64,000 nucleotides of DNA from the NCBI RefSeq assembly GCF_003600645.1, contig NZ_CP032482.1:496001-560000 (forward strand), written 5' to 3'. Below are positions 1-9,911 of this stretch, piece after piece; the first letter of the stretch is position 1; the number at the start of each line of letters is the position of its first letter. Under the pieces are notes generated by a model. That model was not told the origin of the DNA. It ran no database searches and was given only the letters and a program-made list of their open reading frames with translations. The translations under genes and the position numbers were made by a program. This DNA comes from Yersinia rochesterensis (GTDB lineage: Bacteria; Pseudomonadota; Gammaproteobacteria; Enterobacterales; Enterobacteriaceae).

Positions 1-474
<474 letters not shown>

Positions 475-501
475 TCGGCCACTGTCCATTAACGACTTTG
501 A

Positions 502-966
<465 letters not shown>

Positions 967-988
967 GTTACGCTGCTGTTAACCTGCT

Positions 989-1016
989 AAAACGCCAGCC
1001 TTGTGCTGGCGTTTTG
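989..1016 (+). terminator. rho-independent terminator of the rpsR-rplI operon
   Basis: The palindrome AAAACGCCAGC / GCTGGCGTTTT has a 4-base loop, lies 23 bp after the rplI stop and ends in a T run. The symmetric A and T flanks mean it could also stop transcripts of the opposing gene at 1078-1530. Confidence 0.9.
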
Positions 1017-1077
1017 CTTTCTGGCGGTGCTTTGTTTTCTGACAGTGTCTGGCTTTCTGGTAAAAAGTAAATGGCCG

Positions 1078-1530
1078 TTAGGATGCTGATTCCGATGGCA
1101 AAATATCAAACTGACACTCCTCAGCCGCCACTTTTGAACAGTGGTAAATTTCAAGAAAAGCCGTCTGCTGATATTGCCAATGAGGCTTGCCACTGATGGA
1201 GACCGGCCAGGTTTTATTCCCGTAATACATATCTAACTGCCAACCCTCGGCCTGCAAGTTATAAATACACTTTTGAAATATCCCCTGATGGACGCTGTTT
1301 CCCTCCTCATTTTCACTATTGAGAATTAAAAGTGCCTCACTGAAATCTTTAATCGCGGTTTTGTTTTGCGGTATAGACCCTTGCAAGGAGCCTGTCCATT
1401 GCTCGTCACCGTCGGCTTCGGCGGAATAAAATAACCCTATTTGTTGGATAGTATTAATCGCCGGACAGTGCTGAGCCACTGCGCTAAATGGGGCGTAAAG
1501 TAGCCATAAAACAGGCAATTTATATTTCAT
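1078..1530 (-). CDS. small exported protein of unknown function (DUF3757-like)
   Basis: I do not recognise a function. The 150-residue product has a clear Sec signal peptide (MKYKLPVLWLLYAPFSAVA, cut probably before QHCP), so it is periplasmic or secreted. The mature part has Cys residues in QHCPAI, FQKCIYN, YHCSK and EECQFD, which could form two disulphides, and several aromatic stretches such as WQLDMYYGNKTWPV. The layout resembles DUF3757 proteins known to me from enterobacteria, but that is from memory. The ATG at 1530 is preferred over an upstream in-frame GTG because GGGAG lies 5 bp before it. It stands alone, convergent with rplI. Confidence 0.6.
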   Translation of the reverse strand: MKYKLPVLWLLYAPFSAVAQHCPAINTIQQIGLFYSAEADGDEQWTGSLQGSIPQNKTAIKDFSEALLILNSENEEGNSVHQGIFQKCIYNLQAEGWQLDMYYGNKTWPVSISGKPHWQYQQTAFLEIYHCSKVAAEECQFDILPSESAS

Positions 1531-1671
1531 AATCACTCCCTTGTGAGTATGGGTATTCGCTGGTGTTATGAATGGTGTGGACCATCCATAAACAACCTAC
1601 TGCGGGAGCGGCGGGATAACATTATCAAAGAAAATAAGGCGGTAAACAGAAGTGGTTCTGGGCGGCTGGGG

Positions 1672-2466
1672 TTAACGTTCGCGACGATAACTGCCATCAT
1701 TTTGCCGGGTAAATAGCGCTTCCGTACTATTGGTAGATTCAATGGCTTTGGTAGATTCAATGGCTTTGGTAGATTCAATGGCCAGCGCCACCACCACGCC
1801 TTCTGCATCCAGCATGATTTTAACTTCTTGTCCGGCTTTGAGATTACTGAGCGGTTTATCATTCCCTTCAACTTGCGCCATCGCAAAAACTTCATTCACC
1901 GGCAAGTTATTATCGCGGAACAACTGCGCCAGTGTTTTTCCTGATTGAATTTGATAACTCTGCCAGTTCCCTTGTAACGGCGGTATCTGTGGAGACGCCA
2001 CCGTTGGAGGTGGCGGAGCATCAAGATTACCTTGTAATTGGGCCTGTAGTGGCACGTCAGTGGACGGCGCACTCACCGGGAAGGTGTTGGTATTATCACG
2101 GGAAGCCGGCCACAGCAGTGCCAGCAGTAATACCGTGGTCGCAATAATGACCCAGCGGCGGTGAAAGAGAGGCAACGGCTCCATCCACTCAAAACTGTCC
2201 GGTAAATGCCAGATTTTCAGTAACAGCCCTTTAATCCCTTTTTCCTGTGCAACTGCTGCGGCAGTTTGCGGGGACACATTATTTTCAGTCGAGGCGATAT
2301 CCTCAGCAGGAGAAATGTGTTCAGACACACTGACTTCTGACATCAGATTTTGATCATCAGCATTTTTAGTCTCCGGCAATACCTTCTGCCGGATACTCAG
2401 CCAGGCGTGTAGCAATGGCTGATAAACTCGAGTGTTTTTCCTTCTCCTGGGCGCGATTCTGCCCAT
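1672..2466 (-). CDS. ytfB: YtfB/OapA-family inner-membrane protein with LysM-like domain
   Basis: YtfB-type proteins are single-pass membrane proteins; in E. coli YtfB binds glycans and affects cell division, and the Haemophilus relative OapA affects adherence. The 264-residue product has a basic cytoplasmic N-terminus, one membrane segment at about residues 106-121 (VIIATTVLLLALLW), a Pro/Ala-rich periplasmic linker, and a C-terminal OapA/LysM-like domain (WQSYQIQSGKTLAQLFRDNNLP ... MAQVEG ... LKAGQEVKIM). It ends LFTRQNDGS like E. coli YtfB but has extra KAIEST repeats just before that. AGAGAGGT precedes the ATG. As in E. coli it is divergent from fklB. Confidence 0.88.
   Translation of the reverse strand: MGRIAPRRRKNTRVYQPLLHAWLSIRQKVLPETKNADDQNLMSEVSVSEHISPAEDIASTENNVSPQTAAAVAQEKGIKGLLLKIWHLPDSFEWMEPLPLFHRRWVIIATTVLLLALLWPASRDNTNTFPVSAPSTDVPLQAQLQGNLDAPPPPTVASPQIPPLQGNWQSYQIQSGKTLAQLFRDNNLPVNEVFAMAQVEGNDKPLSNLKAGQEVKIMLDAEGVVVALAIESTKAIESTKAIESTNSTEALFTRQNDGSYRRER
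1732..1785 (-). repeat. in-frame 18-bp tandem repeat inside ytfB
   Basis: The unit GGTAGATTCAATGGCTTT (plus strand) occurs at 1732-1749 and 1750-1767, with a third diverged copy at 1768-1785. On the coding strand it encodes the hexapeptide AIESTK repeated near the YtfB C-terminus, between the LysM-like domain and the conserved LFTRQ ending. Because the unit is a multiple of three, copy-number change would keep the frame. Confidence 0.9.
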
Positions 2467-2525
2467 GGTGACCTCTCTTCAACAACATAAATAACAAAAG
2501 GGCAATTTACCCATAGGCTTCTAAG

Positions 2526-2559
2526 TATAACCTTTCTTGCTTGAAGCATGACGGGTATA
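2526..2559. repeat. possible ERIC deletion remnant
   Basis: TATAACCTTTCTTGCTTGAAGC runs directly into CATGACGGGTATA. The two ends look like the left and right termini of an ERIC element fused with the centre deleted; the phrase CTTGAAGCATGACGGGTATA is very close to the ERIC terminus seen at 11121. It lies in the ytfB-fklB divergent promoter gap. The assignment rests on only about 34 bp. Confidence 0.4.
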
Positions 2560-2702
2560 AACGGGGATATTCCCCATTAGCTTGCTACCATTGTTTCTTT
2601 TTCTACGATAAAAGTCATCATTCACGAAGCAAGATTTTACCGCGCTCCCCTGCTGCTGTTATGCTGGCGGCTTCGACATGATTAGTGACTAAAGGAAAAT
2701 CC

Positions 2703-3323
2703 ATGACAATCCCTTCTTTTGATAGCGTTGAAGCGCAAGCGAGCTACGGAATTGGTTTACAAATCGGGCAGCAATTGCAAGAGTCCGGGCTGGAAGGTTT
2801 ATTGCCAGAAGCATTGTTGGCAGGTTTGCGTGACGCGATGGAAGGGAATACACCGACTGTCCCTGTTGATGTAATACATCGAGCATTGCAAGAAGTGCAT
2901 GAAAAAGCTGATAAAGTTCGCGTTGAACGCCAACAGGCTTTGGTAGAAGAAGGGAAAACATTCCTGGAAGAAAATGCCAAGCGTGATGATGTCACCACCA
3001 CCGAGTCCGGCTTACAATTCTCTGTATTACAGGCGGGTGATGGCCCAATTCCATCTCGCCAAGACCGTGTACGTGTGCACTATACTGGTCGCCTGGTTGA
3101 TGGCACGGTATTTGATAGCTCAGTTGAGCGCGGCCAACCAGCCGAGTTCCCAGTCAGCGGCGTTATTCCCGGCTGGATTGAAGCTCTGTCCATGATGCCA
3201 GTTGGGTCTAAGTGGAAGCTGTATATCCCACATAACCTGGCCTATGGCGAGCGTGGTGCTGGTGCGACTATCCCACCATTCAGCGCATTGATGTTTGAAG
3301 TGGAACTGCTGGAAATTCTGTAA
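2703..3323 (+). CDS. fklB: FKBP-type peptidyl-prolyl cis-trans isomerase FklB (FKBP22)
   Basis: This is a prolyl isomerase that speeds folding around proline bonds. The 206-residue product matches the E. coli FklB length. Residues 1-95 form the helical dimerisation domain ([16 protein letters not shown]). The FKBP catalytic domain fills residues 110-206, with [44 protein letters not shown] and the closing FEVELLEIL all visible. No signal peptide is present, so it should be cytoplasmic. The ATG at 2703 has AAAGGA upstream; an in-frame extension to 2685 has no such site. A terminator follows. Confidence 0.95.
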   Translation: MTIPSFDSVEAQASYGIGLQIGQQLQESGLEGLLPEALLAGLRDAMEGNTPTVPVDVIHRALQEVHEKADKVRVERQQALVEEGKTFLEENAKRDDVTTTESGLQFSVLQAGDGPIPSRQDRVRVHYTGRLVDGTVFDSSVERGQPAEFPVSGVIPGWIEALSMMPVGSKWKLYIPHNLAYGERGAGATIPPFSALMFEVELLEIL

Positions 3324-3348
3324 GTTAGACAGAGAATGGCATGAGAAA

Positions 3349-3373
3349 GGGCGACATGATGTCGCCCTTTTTG
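3349..3373 (+). terminator. rho-independent terminator of fklB
   Basis: The stem GGGCGACA / TGTCGCCC with loop TGA is followed by TTTTT, 26 bp after the fklB stop. Confidence 0.92.
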
Positions 3374-3407
3374 CGTTTATTGAACGGGTCTGTAATCTAC
3401 AGTGAGG

Positions 3408-4073
3408 TTATTCGCCATCCAGTGCGCGGGGAAACAGCAAATTATTTTCCAGATGAATATGTTCCATCAGGTCAGTTATGAATTCATTGATACCGGTATA
3501 AAGCGCCCGCCAGGTGTTACAGGCACCCTCTGGTGGCGTCATATTTTGTGTCAGTTGTTTAACCACTTCTAACTGTTGTCCTACCGCATCATGCTCAGCT
3601 TCCATGACAAATATTGGCCCACCGGCTTGTGACCCCATACCGCGTTTGATCATCGGGAACAGAATTTGCTCCTCTTTGTACATATGCTGGGTAAGTTCTT
3701 CTAAAATAGCGCTAAGTTCGGCCGCCACCCCCCGAGGACATGCTGGTTTTTCGCCATGAACGCGCTCAACCTTTTCAGCCATTAGAATCAATTCTGGCAG
3801 TTGCTCGCGATGGCGGTTGTGATAGCGGCTGATAATAAAATCAATGATGTTTGCCAGCGGTTGTTGCTGCCAATCTTCAGATGATTGTAGCTCGGTTTGC
3901 AAGGCGCTCAACTGCGCCTCTAGCGCGTCAATATCCAGATTTAGCTTAGTGGCTGCTCGTAACAGTGTTTGCTTGCCACCACAGCAGAAATCCAACTGAT
4001 GCTGACGAAATAATTTTGTTGCCCGTGGAATGGCGATAGCCAAAGCACCCAGAGACTGATTGCGGTAATCCAT
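3408..4073 (-). CDS. ytfE: di-iron Fe-S cluster repair protein YtfE (RIC)
   Basis: YtfE repairs iron-sulfur clusters damaged by nitric oxide and peroxide. The 221-residue product has the N-terminal ScdA-type segment with the Cys pair ([12 protein letters not shown], about residues 27-38). A hemerythrin-like four-helix domain follows, with His/Glu iron ligands spread through [41 protein letters not shown] and [18 protein letters not shown] lies 8 bp before the ATG. It is a single gene with its own promoter region, which contains an NsrR-type palindrome at 4106-4128, fitting NO-induced expression. Confidence 0.95.
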   Translation of the reverse strand: MDYRNQSLGALAIAIPRATKLFRQHQLDFCCGGKQTLLRAATKLNLDIDALEAQLSALQTELQSSEDWQQQPLANIIDFIISRYHNRHREQLPELILMAEKVERVHGEKPACPRGVAAELSAILEELTQHMYKEEQILFPMIKRGMGSQAGGPIFVMEAEHDAVGQQLEVVKQLTQNMTPPEGACNTWRALYTGINEFITDLMEHIHLENNLLFPRALDGE

Positions 4074-4105
4074 GATGACACCTCATTGAGTAATTAAATA
4101 TCTAT

Positions 4106-4128
4106 AACATGCATAATAAATACATGTT
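4106..4128 (-). promoter_or_regulatory. candidate NsrR operator upstream of ytfE
   Basis: Read on the minus strand, the 23-bp imperfect palindrome has half-sites AACATGTATTT and TTATGCATGTT around a central A. The E. coli NsrR consensus is an 11-1-11 repeat of the type AAGATGYATTT; the match holds at nearly every position. It lies 33-55 bp before the ytfE start codon, where it could overlap the promoter. NsrR is an Fe-S repressor that releases DNA on exposure to nitric oxide, and ytfE is a classic target. Confidence 0.7.
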
Positions 4129-4162
4129 ATGGTTCGAGATATAGCTCTAAAGAGGTAAGCGA

Positions 4163-4198
4163 GCTAGCAACAGCGCTCCGTAAAGCGCTGTTGCTAGC
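4163..4198 (-). terminator. 15-bp perfect hairpin downstream of cpdB
   Basis: GCTAGCAACAGCGCT and AGCGCTGTTGCTAGC form a perfect 15-bp stem with a 6-base loop, starting 2 bp after the cpdB stop. No clear T run follows on the minus strand, so it may act as a 3' stabiliser or a weak terminator between cpdB and ytfE. Confidence 0.6.
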
Positions 4199-4200
4199 AG

Positions 4201-6162
4201 TTATTTCTTCTGTAAATCAATTTGATACACTTCAAAACCAATCTCGTCCGTCCCCATTGCTTTCATTGGGTATTGTGCTTTTTGCTGAATAAATTCAGCG
4301 GCTTTGGCACTTGGCGAGGTTTCAAAGCGGATATCCAGCGGATGCTGACTCTCAAGAGTCGCCAGACGCCAGTTGTTATCTGCTTGCGGGGTCACTTGCC
4401 CCTGTTTTTTGGTTTCCGCACTGATATAAGCTGATAGAACCGCGCGGTTTTCATCCGGTGAGGCGAACGCGATATGACTATCACCGGTACCGGAAAACTT
4501 ACCGCTATAGGCGCGATAATTGTTGGTCGCAATCAGGAAAGTCGCTTTTGGATCAATGGGTTTGCCGTTGAAAGTCAGATTTTTGATGCGCTCGGCTTTG
4601 TCATTAATCAGCGCACACTCGCCGTCATAGCGGGCAGGTTGGCTGACATCAATTTCATAGTTAACTCCGTCGATAACATCGAAATTATAAGTGCGGAAAC
4701 CGTCCCAATTAATCAGCGATTGCGGCTTGCTGCTGTTGACATCAATTTGATTAAATTGCGCGGCAGAGCACTCCAGCCACTGCTTGACGTCCGCGCCACT
4801 GGCTTTGACCACCACTAAGGTGTTCGGGTAAAGGTACAAATCGGCGGCATTGCGGAAAGTCAGTTCGCCTTTTTCCACTTCGACAAAACTGGCTGGGTCA
4901 TTCTTACGGCCACCGGCTTTAAAGGGGGCGGCGGCAGAAAGCACCGGTAAATCAGCTAAATCAGGATCGCCCTGAATAAAGTGTTCGGTATAGGCGCGTT
5001 GGGCATTATTGACAATTTGTACTGTCGGATCGTCTTGGATCAGTGACAAATAGCTGTACATATTATCCGAGGCTGTGCCAATCGGCTGGCTGACAAAATC
5101 GCGGGTGCCTTGGTGATCGGCAGCTAACACCTTGACCAGGTTTGTATTTTCGGCGGCTAATGATTTTTGTGTGGCTTTATCAAAGATAGGGCGAGCTTCG
5201 GCTTTGGCTTGAGTCACTTGCCATTGGCCTTGGTCATTATTCAACACAAAATCAACCACGCCAAGATGGTCACCCCACTGACCGGGCATCACTGCCGGAA
5301 TACCGTTGAGTGTCCCTTGCGCGATATCCGCCCCTTTGATAGCGGCAAAATCTTTGCTTGGGAAGACAGCATGGGCATGACCAAACATAATGGCATCAAT
5401 TCCCGGCACCTGGCTGAGGTAATAAACCGAGTTTTCCGCCATGGTTTTATAGGGGTCACTGGAGAGGCCGGAGTGGGGGATGGCGACCACTAAATCGGCA
5501 CCTTGCTGGCGCATTTCCGGCACCCACTTTTTGGCGGTTTCGGTGATGTCATCGACGGTGACTTTGCCGGTGAGATTGGCTTTATCCCATATCATCACTT
5601 GCGGGGGCACGAAGCCAATATAGCCGATACGCAGATTATGGCTTTTCCCGTCGCGATCTTTGACCGGGGTGTCGACAATTAAATAGGGCTGAAACAGCGG
5701 TTTACCGGTTTTGACATCAATGACGTTGGCATTCACATAGGGGAATTTGGCCCCCGCCAGTGATTTTTTTAGGTAATCCAGACCATAATTAAATTCATGG
5801 TTGCCGATGTTACCCACGGTATAGTCCAGTGTATTCATCGCCTTATAAACAGGGTGAATCTCACCGGCCTTTAGCCCTTTGGCGGCCATATAATCGCCCA
5901 GAGGGCTGCCCTGAATGAGATCGCCATTATCCACCAGCACACTGTTAGTGGCTTGTTGGCGAGCGGCTTCAATAAGGCTCGCGGTGCGAACCAGACCAAA
6001 TTTCTCGGTAGGTTTATCTTTGTAGTAATCAAAATCCATCATATTGCTGTGCAGGTCGGTGGTTTCCAGTACTCGCAAATCAACAGTAGCGGCTTGCGCG
6101 GTTGAGGTTGCGACAGCAATCAGGCTGGCAAGGAGGGATAACGTCAGTGGACGTTTAAACAT
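4201..6162 (-). CDS. cpdB: periplasmic 2',3'-cyclic-nucleotide phosphodiesterase / 3'-nucleotidase
   Basis: CpdB hydrolyses 2',3'-cyclic nucleotides to 3'-nucleotides and then to nucleosides in the periplasm, allowing their salvage. The 653-residue product starts with a signal peptide ([20 protein letters not shown], ending TAQA). The metallophosphoesterase motifs [25 protein letters not shown] and FGHAHAVFP lie in the first 300 residues. The 5'-nucleotidase C-terminal domain follows with [18 protein letters not shown] chose the ATG at 6162, which has GGAG 7 bp upstream and places the signal peptide at the N-terminus. An ATG four codons earlier (6174) is also possible. It stands divergent from cysQ, as in E. 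coli. Confidence 0.93.
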   Translation of the reverse strand: MFKRPLTLSLLASLIAVATSTAQAATVDLRVLETTDLHSNMMDFDYYKDKPTEKFGLVRTASLIEAARQQATNSVLVDNGDLIQGSPLGDYMAAKGLKAGEIHPVYKAMNTLDYTVGNIGNHEFNYGLDYLKKSLAGAKFPYVNANVIDVKTGKPLFQPYLIVDTPVKDRDGKSHNLRIGYIGFVPPQVMIWDKANLTGKVTVDDITETAKKWVPEMRQQGADLVVAIPHSGLSSDPYKTMAENSVYYLSQVPGIDAIMFGHAHAVFPSKDFAAIKGADIAQGTLNGIPAVMPGQWGDHLGVVDFVLNNDQGQWQVTQAKAEARPIFDKATQKSLAAENTNLVKVLAADHQGTRDFVSQPIGTASDNMYSYLSLIQDDPTVQIVNNAQRAYTEHFIQGDPDLADLPVLSAAAPFKAGGRKNDPASFVEVEKGELTFRNAADLYLYPNTLVVVKASGADVKQWLECSAAQFNQIDVNSSKPQSLINWDGFRTYNFDVIDGVNYEIDVSQPARYDGECALINDKAERIKNLTFNGKPIDPKATFLIATNNYRAYSGKFSGTGDSHIAFASPDENRAVLSAYISAETKKQGQVTPQADNNWRLATLESQHPLDIRFETSPSAKAAEFIQQKAQYPMKAMGTDEIGFEVYQIDLQKK

Positions 6163-6528
6163 GGCTTTCTCCATTGTGTCTTTTCCATTAACAAAACAAT
6201 TCGACCTGTATCGCAAAAGAATATGTAAATTTAATAGGTCGTCATAGCAAAGTGTGAAGTTTGGCAGAAAATGGTTTCGGATAACGCCGAGATGCTCACA
6301 GTTGCAGCAGGTTAATTCCCCTGATCTCATTGGGCCTTATCCTGCAAAGGTGGCTATTTGGCTGGAAAATTATTAGTCTGCCAAAGGGGTGCTCGGCTTT
6401 GTCATGATTAATTTTTATTTTAGTTTTACGTTCTAAAATGAATATAGAGTGAGACCTTACAGGAACCCTTATTGATTTAAGCATCACTATCAATATTCGA
6501 CATGACTCATAATACCAAGGGGTGGATG
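6163..6528. other. cpdB-cysQ divergent intergenic region
   Basis: This 366-bp gap must hold the divergent promoters of cpdB and cysQ. Open frames entering it have no homology support. I see no convincing operator, repeat or RNA in it. Confidence 0.6.
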
Positions 6529-7269
6529 ATGTTAGAGCAAATTTGCCAACTGGCCCGCGAGGCAGGCGTGGCGATTATGGCGGTCTATCAGGGCGAGAAG
6601 CCCCTGGATGTGGCCCACAAAAAGGATGATTCTCCCGTCACGGCGGCGGATCTAGCGGCTCACCAGATTATCAAAGCCGGGTTAGCGGCATTGACCCCCG
6701 ATATCCCGCTGTTATCGGAAGAAGATCCCCCGACTTGGGCGGTGCGGCAGCACTGGCAGCGCTATTGGCTAGTTGACCCACTGGATGGTACCAAGGAATT
6801 CCTAAACCGTAATGGCGAGTTTACCGTCAATATCGCCTTGATTGACCAAGGGGTGCCGGTGCTGGGAGTAGTCTACGCCCCGGTGACCGAGGTGATGTAC
6901 AGCGCGGAAAACGGTCAGGCGTGGAAAGAAGAGTGTGGTCGGCGCATGCAGATTGAGGTGCGCGATGCCGTCCCGCCGCTGGTGGTGGTCAGCCGCTCCC
7001 ACAGTGATGCCGAACTGGAAGATTATTTGGCACAATTGGGCGAGCATCAGACGGTATCTGTCGGCTCATCACTCAAGTTTTGTTTGGTAGCCGAAGGAAA
7101 AGCACAATTATACCCCCGCTTCGGGCCAACGAATATATGGGATACTGCGGCCGGACATGTTGTTGCTATGGCCGCTGGGGCACAGGTTCACGATTGGCAG
7201 GGTAAACCACTGTCTTATACCCCCCGTGAATCTTTCCTGAACCCCGGCTTTCGGGTGTCTTTATTCTAG
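6529..7269 (+). CDS. cysQ: 3'(2'),5'-bisphosphate nucleotidase CysQ
   Basis: CysQ removes the 3'-phosphate of PAP, the by-product of sulfate assimilation, and keeps PAP from poisoning other enzymes. The 246-residue product equals E. coli CysQ in length. It has the inositol-monophosphatase-family metal motifs: [20 protein letters not shown], the [12 protein letters not shown] signature at about 82-93, and NIWDTAAGH near 205. The start is taken at the second of two adjacent ATGs (6526 and 6529) after AAGGGGTGG; this fits the family N-terminus [13 protein letters not shown]. Its stop overlaps the convergent ytfJ stop by 4 bp. Confidence 0.95.
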   Translation: MLEQICQLAREAGVAIMAVYQGEKPLDVAHKKDDSPVTAADLAAHQIIKAGLAALTPDIPLLSEEDPPTWAVRQHWQRYWLVDPLDGTKEFLNRNGEFTVNIALIDQGVPVLGVVYAPVTEVMYSAENGQAWKEECGRRMQIEVRDAVPPLVVVSRSHSDAELEDYLAQLGEHQTVSVGSSLKFCLVAEGKAQLYPRFGPTNIWDTAAGHVVAMAAGAQVHDWQGKPLSYTPRESFLNPGFRVSLF

Positions 7270-7835
7270 TTCTCTTGTTTTACGAGCTGGTGCAGTTGGT
7301 CGATGACCTGCTGCACTTCGGTGGGGGGCAGCGCGCCGTCTTTGAAAAATTTAACATTTCCTTGCTGATCCAGTACCACAATAGCCGAGCCTTTCTCTGC
7401 TAAACCCCAAGCCTTTTTGACATTCCCGGTGCTGTCGACTACAAACTGCGACCAGGGGAATTCCCGCTTATTGGTTTCGATGCTATTACGCACAAACACC
7501 GCGGTACCGAAGATAGCGTCATCGGTATTGACGATTGTCGTCGTTTGGTAATGTTCGTGTGGCAGATTAGCGTGCTTGATAGCTTCCACTAACGGCGCAT
7601 TCAGTTCTTTTGCTGATGTGCGGCCTGCAATATGCTGGACAACTCGCACTTTTCCGGGCAATTGCGCGCTATTCCAGTTTTTGTAGCTAAACTGATCAGT
7701 AGCCTTATCGTAATTTAATTCGCCTTTATCGCTGACACCCACCGGCGGAACCCGCTGGCCAACTTGGATGGTGAGCGCGCTAGCCATAAAGGGGGTTAAC
7801 AGCAGCGACAGTATAAGCAGGCTATTTTTTATCAT
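7266..7835 (-). CDS. ytfJ: periplasmic YtfJ family protein
   Basis: YtfJ is a conserved periplasmic protein with a thioredoxin-like fold whose role is not settled. The 189-residue product has a signal peptide ([20 protein letters not shown]), the [15 protein letters not shown] segment after it, a central [17 protein letters not shown] stretch and the [16 protein letters not shown] hairpin near the C-terminus. It has no CXXC motif, so a redox role like that of true thioredoxins is not supported. It converges on cysQ with a 4-bp overlap of the stops, the same arrangement as in E. coli. Confidence 0.9.
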   Translation of the reverse strand: MIKNSLLILSLLLTPFMASALTIQVGQRVPPVGVSDKGELNYDKATDQFSYKNWNSAQLPGKVRVVQHIAGRTSAKELNAPLVEAIKHANLPHEHYQTTTIVNTDDAIFGTAVFVRNSIETNKREFPWSQFVVDSTGNVKKAWGLAEKGSAIVVLDQQGNVKFFKDGALPPTEVQQVIDQLHQLVKQEN

Positions 7836-8172
7836 GGGATGTCCTTTGGGATCTTATGGCTATTATGAATCATGTCGGTGCTTATTCCTGTAAACAGGCA
7901 AGCTACCCAATAATAGGTGCAGATCAGAGGTCTGTCCTGTTTGTCTAAAATAATTATTTCTGACAGTAACTAGATGGTTATTCTGTTACAAACTCTCACT
8001 CTCTCTCAATAACACTGTAATATTGTGCAAGTCCAGCATTAATGACTGGTTTTGCGGGAACTTAACACGATACTCTAGGTCTATTACTCTGCAATTATCT
8101 TACGCTACCTGCTCACTTGGTCGCTAAGGCGCCAAAGGGTGCGTATCAGTGCTATGGGAGGAAAGTAAAACA
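7836..8172. other. ytfJ-ytfK intergenic region
   Basis: The 337-bp divergent gap is A/T-rich in its middle and must hold the ytfJ and ytfK promoters. GGGAGGA at 8157-8163 is the ytfK ribosome-binding site. I see no other recognisable element. Confidence 0.5.
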
Positions 8173-8385
8173 ATGAGGATCTTCCAACGTTACAATCCGG
8201 CAAAAATCGCGATGTATGTCAAAACACTGTTTCGTGGCCGGTTGTATATCAAGGATATGGGGGCTTTTGAGTTTGATAAGGGCAAAATTTTAATCCCGAA
8301 AGTTAGGGATAAACGCCATTTTGAGGTGATGTCGGAAGTTAACCGGCAAGTGATGCGCCTACAAACAGATACCCTTCTTTCTTGA
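8173..8385 (+). CDS. ytfK: stringent-response modulator YtfK (DUF1107)
   Basis: YtfK is reported in E. coli to bind SpoT and push it towards (p)ppGpp synthesis under phosphate or fatty-acid starvation. The 70-residue product matches the family through [42 protein letters not shown] and [21 protein letters not shown] lies about 10 bp before the ATG at 8173; an upstream in-frame start at 8149 lacks a site. The end is odd: after RLQT the residues DTLLS and the stop are encoded by the left end of an ERIC element at 8369-8493, so the native C-terminus has been replaced by repeat-derived codons. Confidence 0.92.
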   Translation: MRIFQRYNPAKIAMYVKTLFRGRLYIKDMGAFEFDKGKILIPKVRDKRHFEVMSEVNRQVMRLQTDTLLS

Positions 8386-8493
8386 AGTCACAGCGTTGTT
8401 AGCGGCACTCACTCACCCGAATCACTTACTTGGGTAAGCTCATCGGGGTTTATTCGCTTGCTGCCTAGCTGTAGCTCCAATAACTTTGGGTAT
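8369..8493. repeat. ERIC element 1, overlapping the ytfK 3' end
   Basis: It is 125 bp with imperfect terminal inverted repeats: ATACCCTTCTTTCTTGAAG at the left and CTCCAATAACTTTGGGTAT at the right. The ERIC core CACCCGAATCACTTACTT... GTAAGCTCATCGGGG lies inside as a near palindrome. The first 17 bp lie within ytfK. ERICs are non-autonomous, transcribed intergenic repeats common in yersiniae that fold into long hairpins. Confidence 0.88.
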
Positions 8494-8518
8494 GACATCA
8501 GTCCGTACAGAATTAATT

Positions 8519-8540
8519 GCGGCCCCTAATTAGGGGCCGC
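8519..8540. terminator. bidirectional hairpin between ytfK and ytfL
   Basis: GCGGCCCCTAA and TTAGGGGCCGC form a perfect 22-bp palindrome between two converging genes. T-rich sequence follows in both directions (TAATGTTTTC on plus, AATTAATTCT on minus), so it probably serves both. Confidence 0.75.
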
Positions 8541-8579
8541 TAATGTTTTCAGGAATCACGATTTTGGTTAGTTGGCCGG

Positions 8580-9911
8580 CTATGCATCGCTGCTTTCATG
8601 TGGCGCTTTTGGCAATATGGGGGTCGGCTGGTCACTGAATCTGGTCACTAACAACTGGTCGATTTTGTAGCTATCAATGTCCACCACTTCAAACTTGTAA
8701 CCGGCATACTTGACGAAATCGGTGCGCTTGGGAATTTTGCGCAGCATATACATCATAAAGCCGCCGATGGTTTCATAATTGCCGGATTGCGGGAATTCAT
8801 CAATATGCAGAACGCGCATGACATCTTCAATTGGGGTGCCGCCCTCAATCAGCCACGAGTTTTCATCACGGGCCACAATCTGTTCTTCTTGCCCTTGGCC
8901 GACTAAATCGCCCATCAGCGTGGTCATTACGTCATTCAGAGTAATTATCCCTACGACCAAAGCATATTCGTTGAGAATAACTGCGAAGTCTTCACCCGCC
9001 GTTTTAAAGCTTTCCAGGGCTTCAGAGAGTGTCAGTGTGTCCGGCACAATCAACGCCGAGCGGATTTGCACCCCACTGCTGAGTACCAAGCTTTGGTTGC
9101 CCAATACCCGGTTCAGTAAGTCTTTAGAGTCAACATAACCTACCACTTGATCAATATGACCATCACAGACCAAAAATTTTGAATGCGGATGGGTCGAAAT
9201 CTTTTCTTTGATGCTGTCTTCACTTTCCCGCAGATCAAAATAAATCACACTTTCGCGGGATGTCATGGAAGAGGGGACGGTGCGAGATTCCAGCTCAAAG
9301 ACGTTTTCAATCAGCTCGTGCTCTTGTTTGCGTAATACCCCCGCCAATGCACCAGCCTCTACCACGGCGTAGATATCATCCGATGTGATGTCATCATTGC
9401 GAACCATTGGCAGCTTGAATAGGCGGAAGATCAGATTCGCCATCCCATTGAAGAACCAAACTAATGGGCGACAAATCATTATGCAGAAGCGCATCGGGTT
9501 GACGATACGAACGGCAACCGCTTCAGGTGAAATCATACCGATGCGCTTCGGGGTTAAATCTGCAAACAAGATAAATAAGCTGGTCACCAGCACAAATGAG
9601 CAGATAAAGCTGACTTGATCAGCCAGCTCCGGCGACATAACGCGTTCGAATATCACTTTGAAAGAAGGGGAGAATGCGGCATCACCGACAATACCGCCGA
9701 GGATAGCAACGGCATTCAGCCCAATCTGCACCACGGTGAAGAAAATCCCCGGAGTCTCTTGTAATTTAAGTACCCGTAAGGCGTTGATATCGCCTTCATC
9801 TGCCAGAAGTTTTAATTTAATTTTTCGCGATGCTGCCAGTGAAATCTCGGATAACGAGAAAAAGGCACTCACTGCGATTAAAAATAGAATCAGTAAAATA
9901 CTGTTTAACAT
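8580..9911 (-). CDS. ytfL: HlyC/CorC-type membrane protein YtfL (PaeA, polyamine exporter family)
   Basis: The E. coli relative, YtfL, has been renamed PaeA for its role in cadaverine and putrescine export. The 443-residue product has an N-terminal DUF21 domain with about four membrane segments (residues 1-180, including ILLILFLIAVSAFFSLSEI and FICSFVLVTSLFILFADL). Two CBS domains follow (about 205-335; SMTSRESVIYFDL and VVGIITLNDVMTTL), then the CorC_HlyC C-terminal domain (SWLIEGGTPIEDVMRVL). It is a single gene convergent with ytfK. The presence of speF-potE elsewhere in the window makes a polyamine link plausible, but that is inference. Confidence 0.92.
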   Translation of the reverse strand: MLNSILLILFLIAVSAFFSLSEISLAASRKIKLKLLADEGDINALRVLKLQETPGIFFTVVQIGLNAVAILGGIVGDAAFSPSFKVIFERVMSPELADQVSFICSFVLVTSLFILFADLTPKRIGMISPEAVAVRIVNPMRFCIMICRPLVWFFNGMANLIFRLFKLPMVRNDDITSDDIYAVVEAGALAGVLRKQEHELIENVFELESRTVPSSMTSRESVIYFDLRESEDSIKEKISTHPHSKFLVCDGHIDQVVGYVDSKDLLNRVLGNQSLVLSSGVQIRSALIVPDTLTLSEALESFKTAGEDFAVILNEYALVVGIITLNDVMTTLMGDLVGQGQEEQIVARDENSWLIEGGTPIEDVMRVLHIDEFPQSGNYETIGGFMMYMLRKIPKRTDFVKYAGYKFEVVDIDSYKIDQLLVTRFSDQPTPILPKAPHESSDA

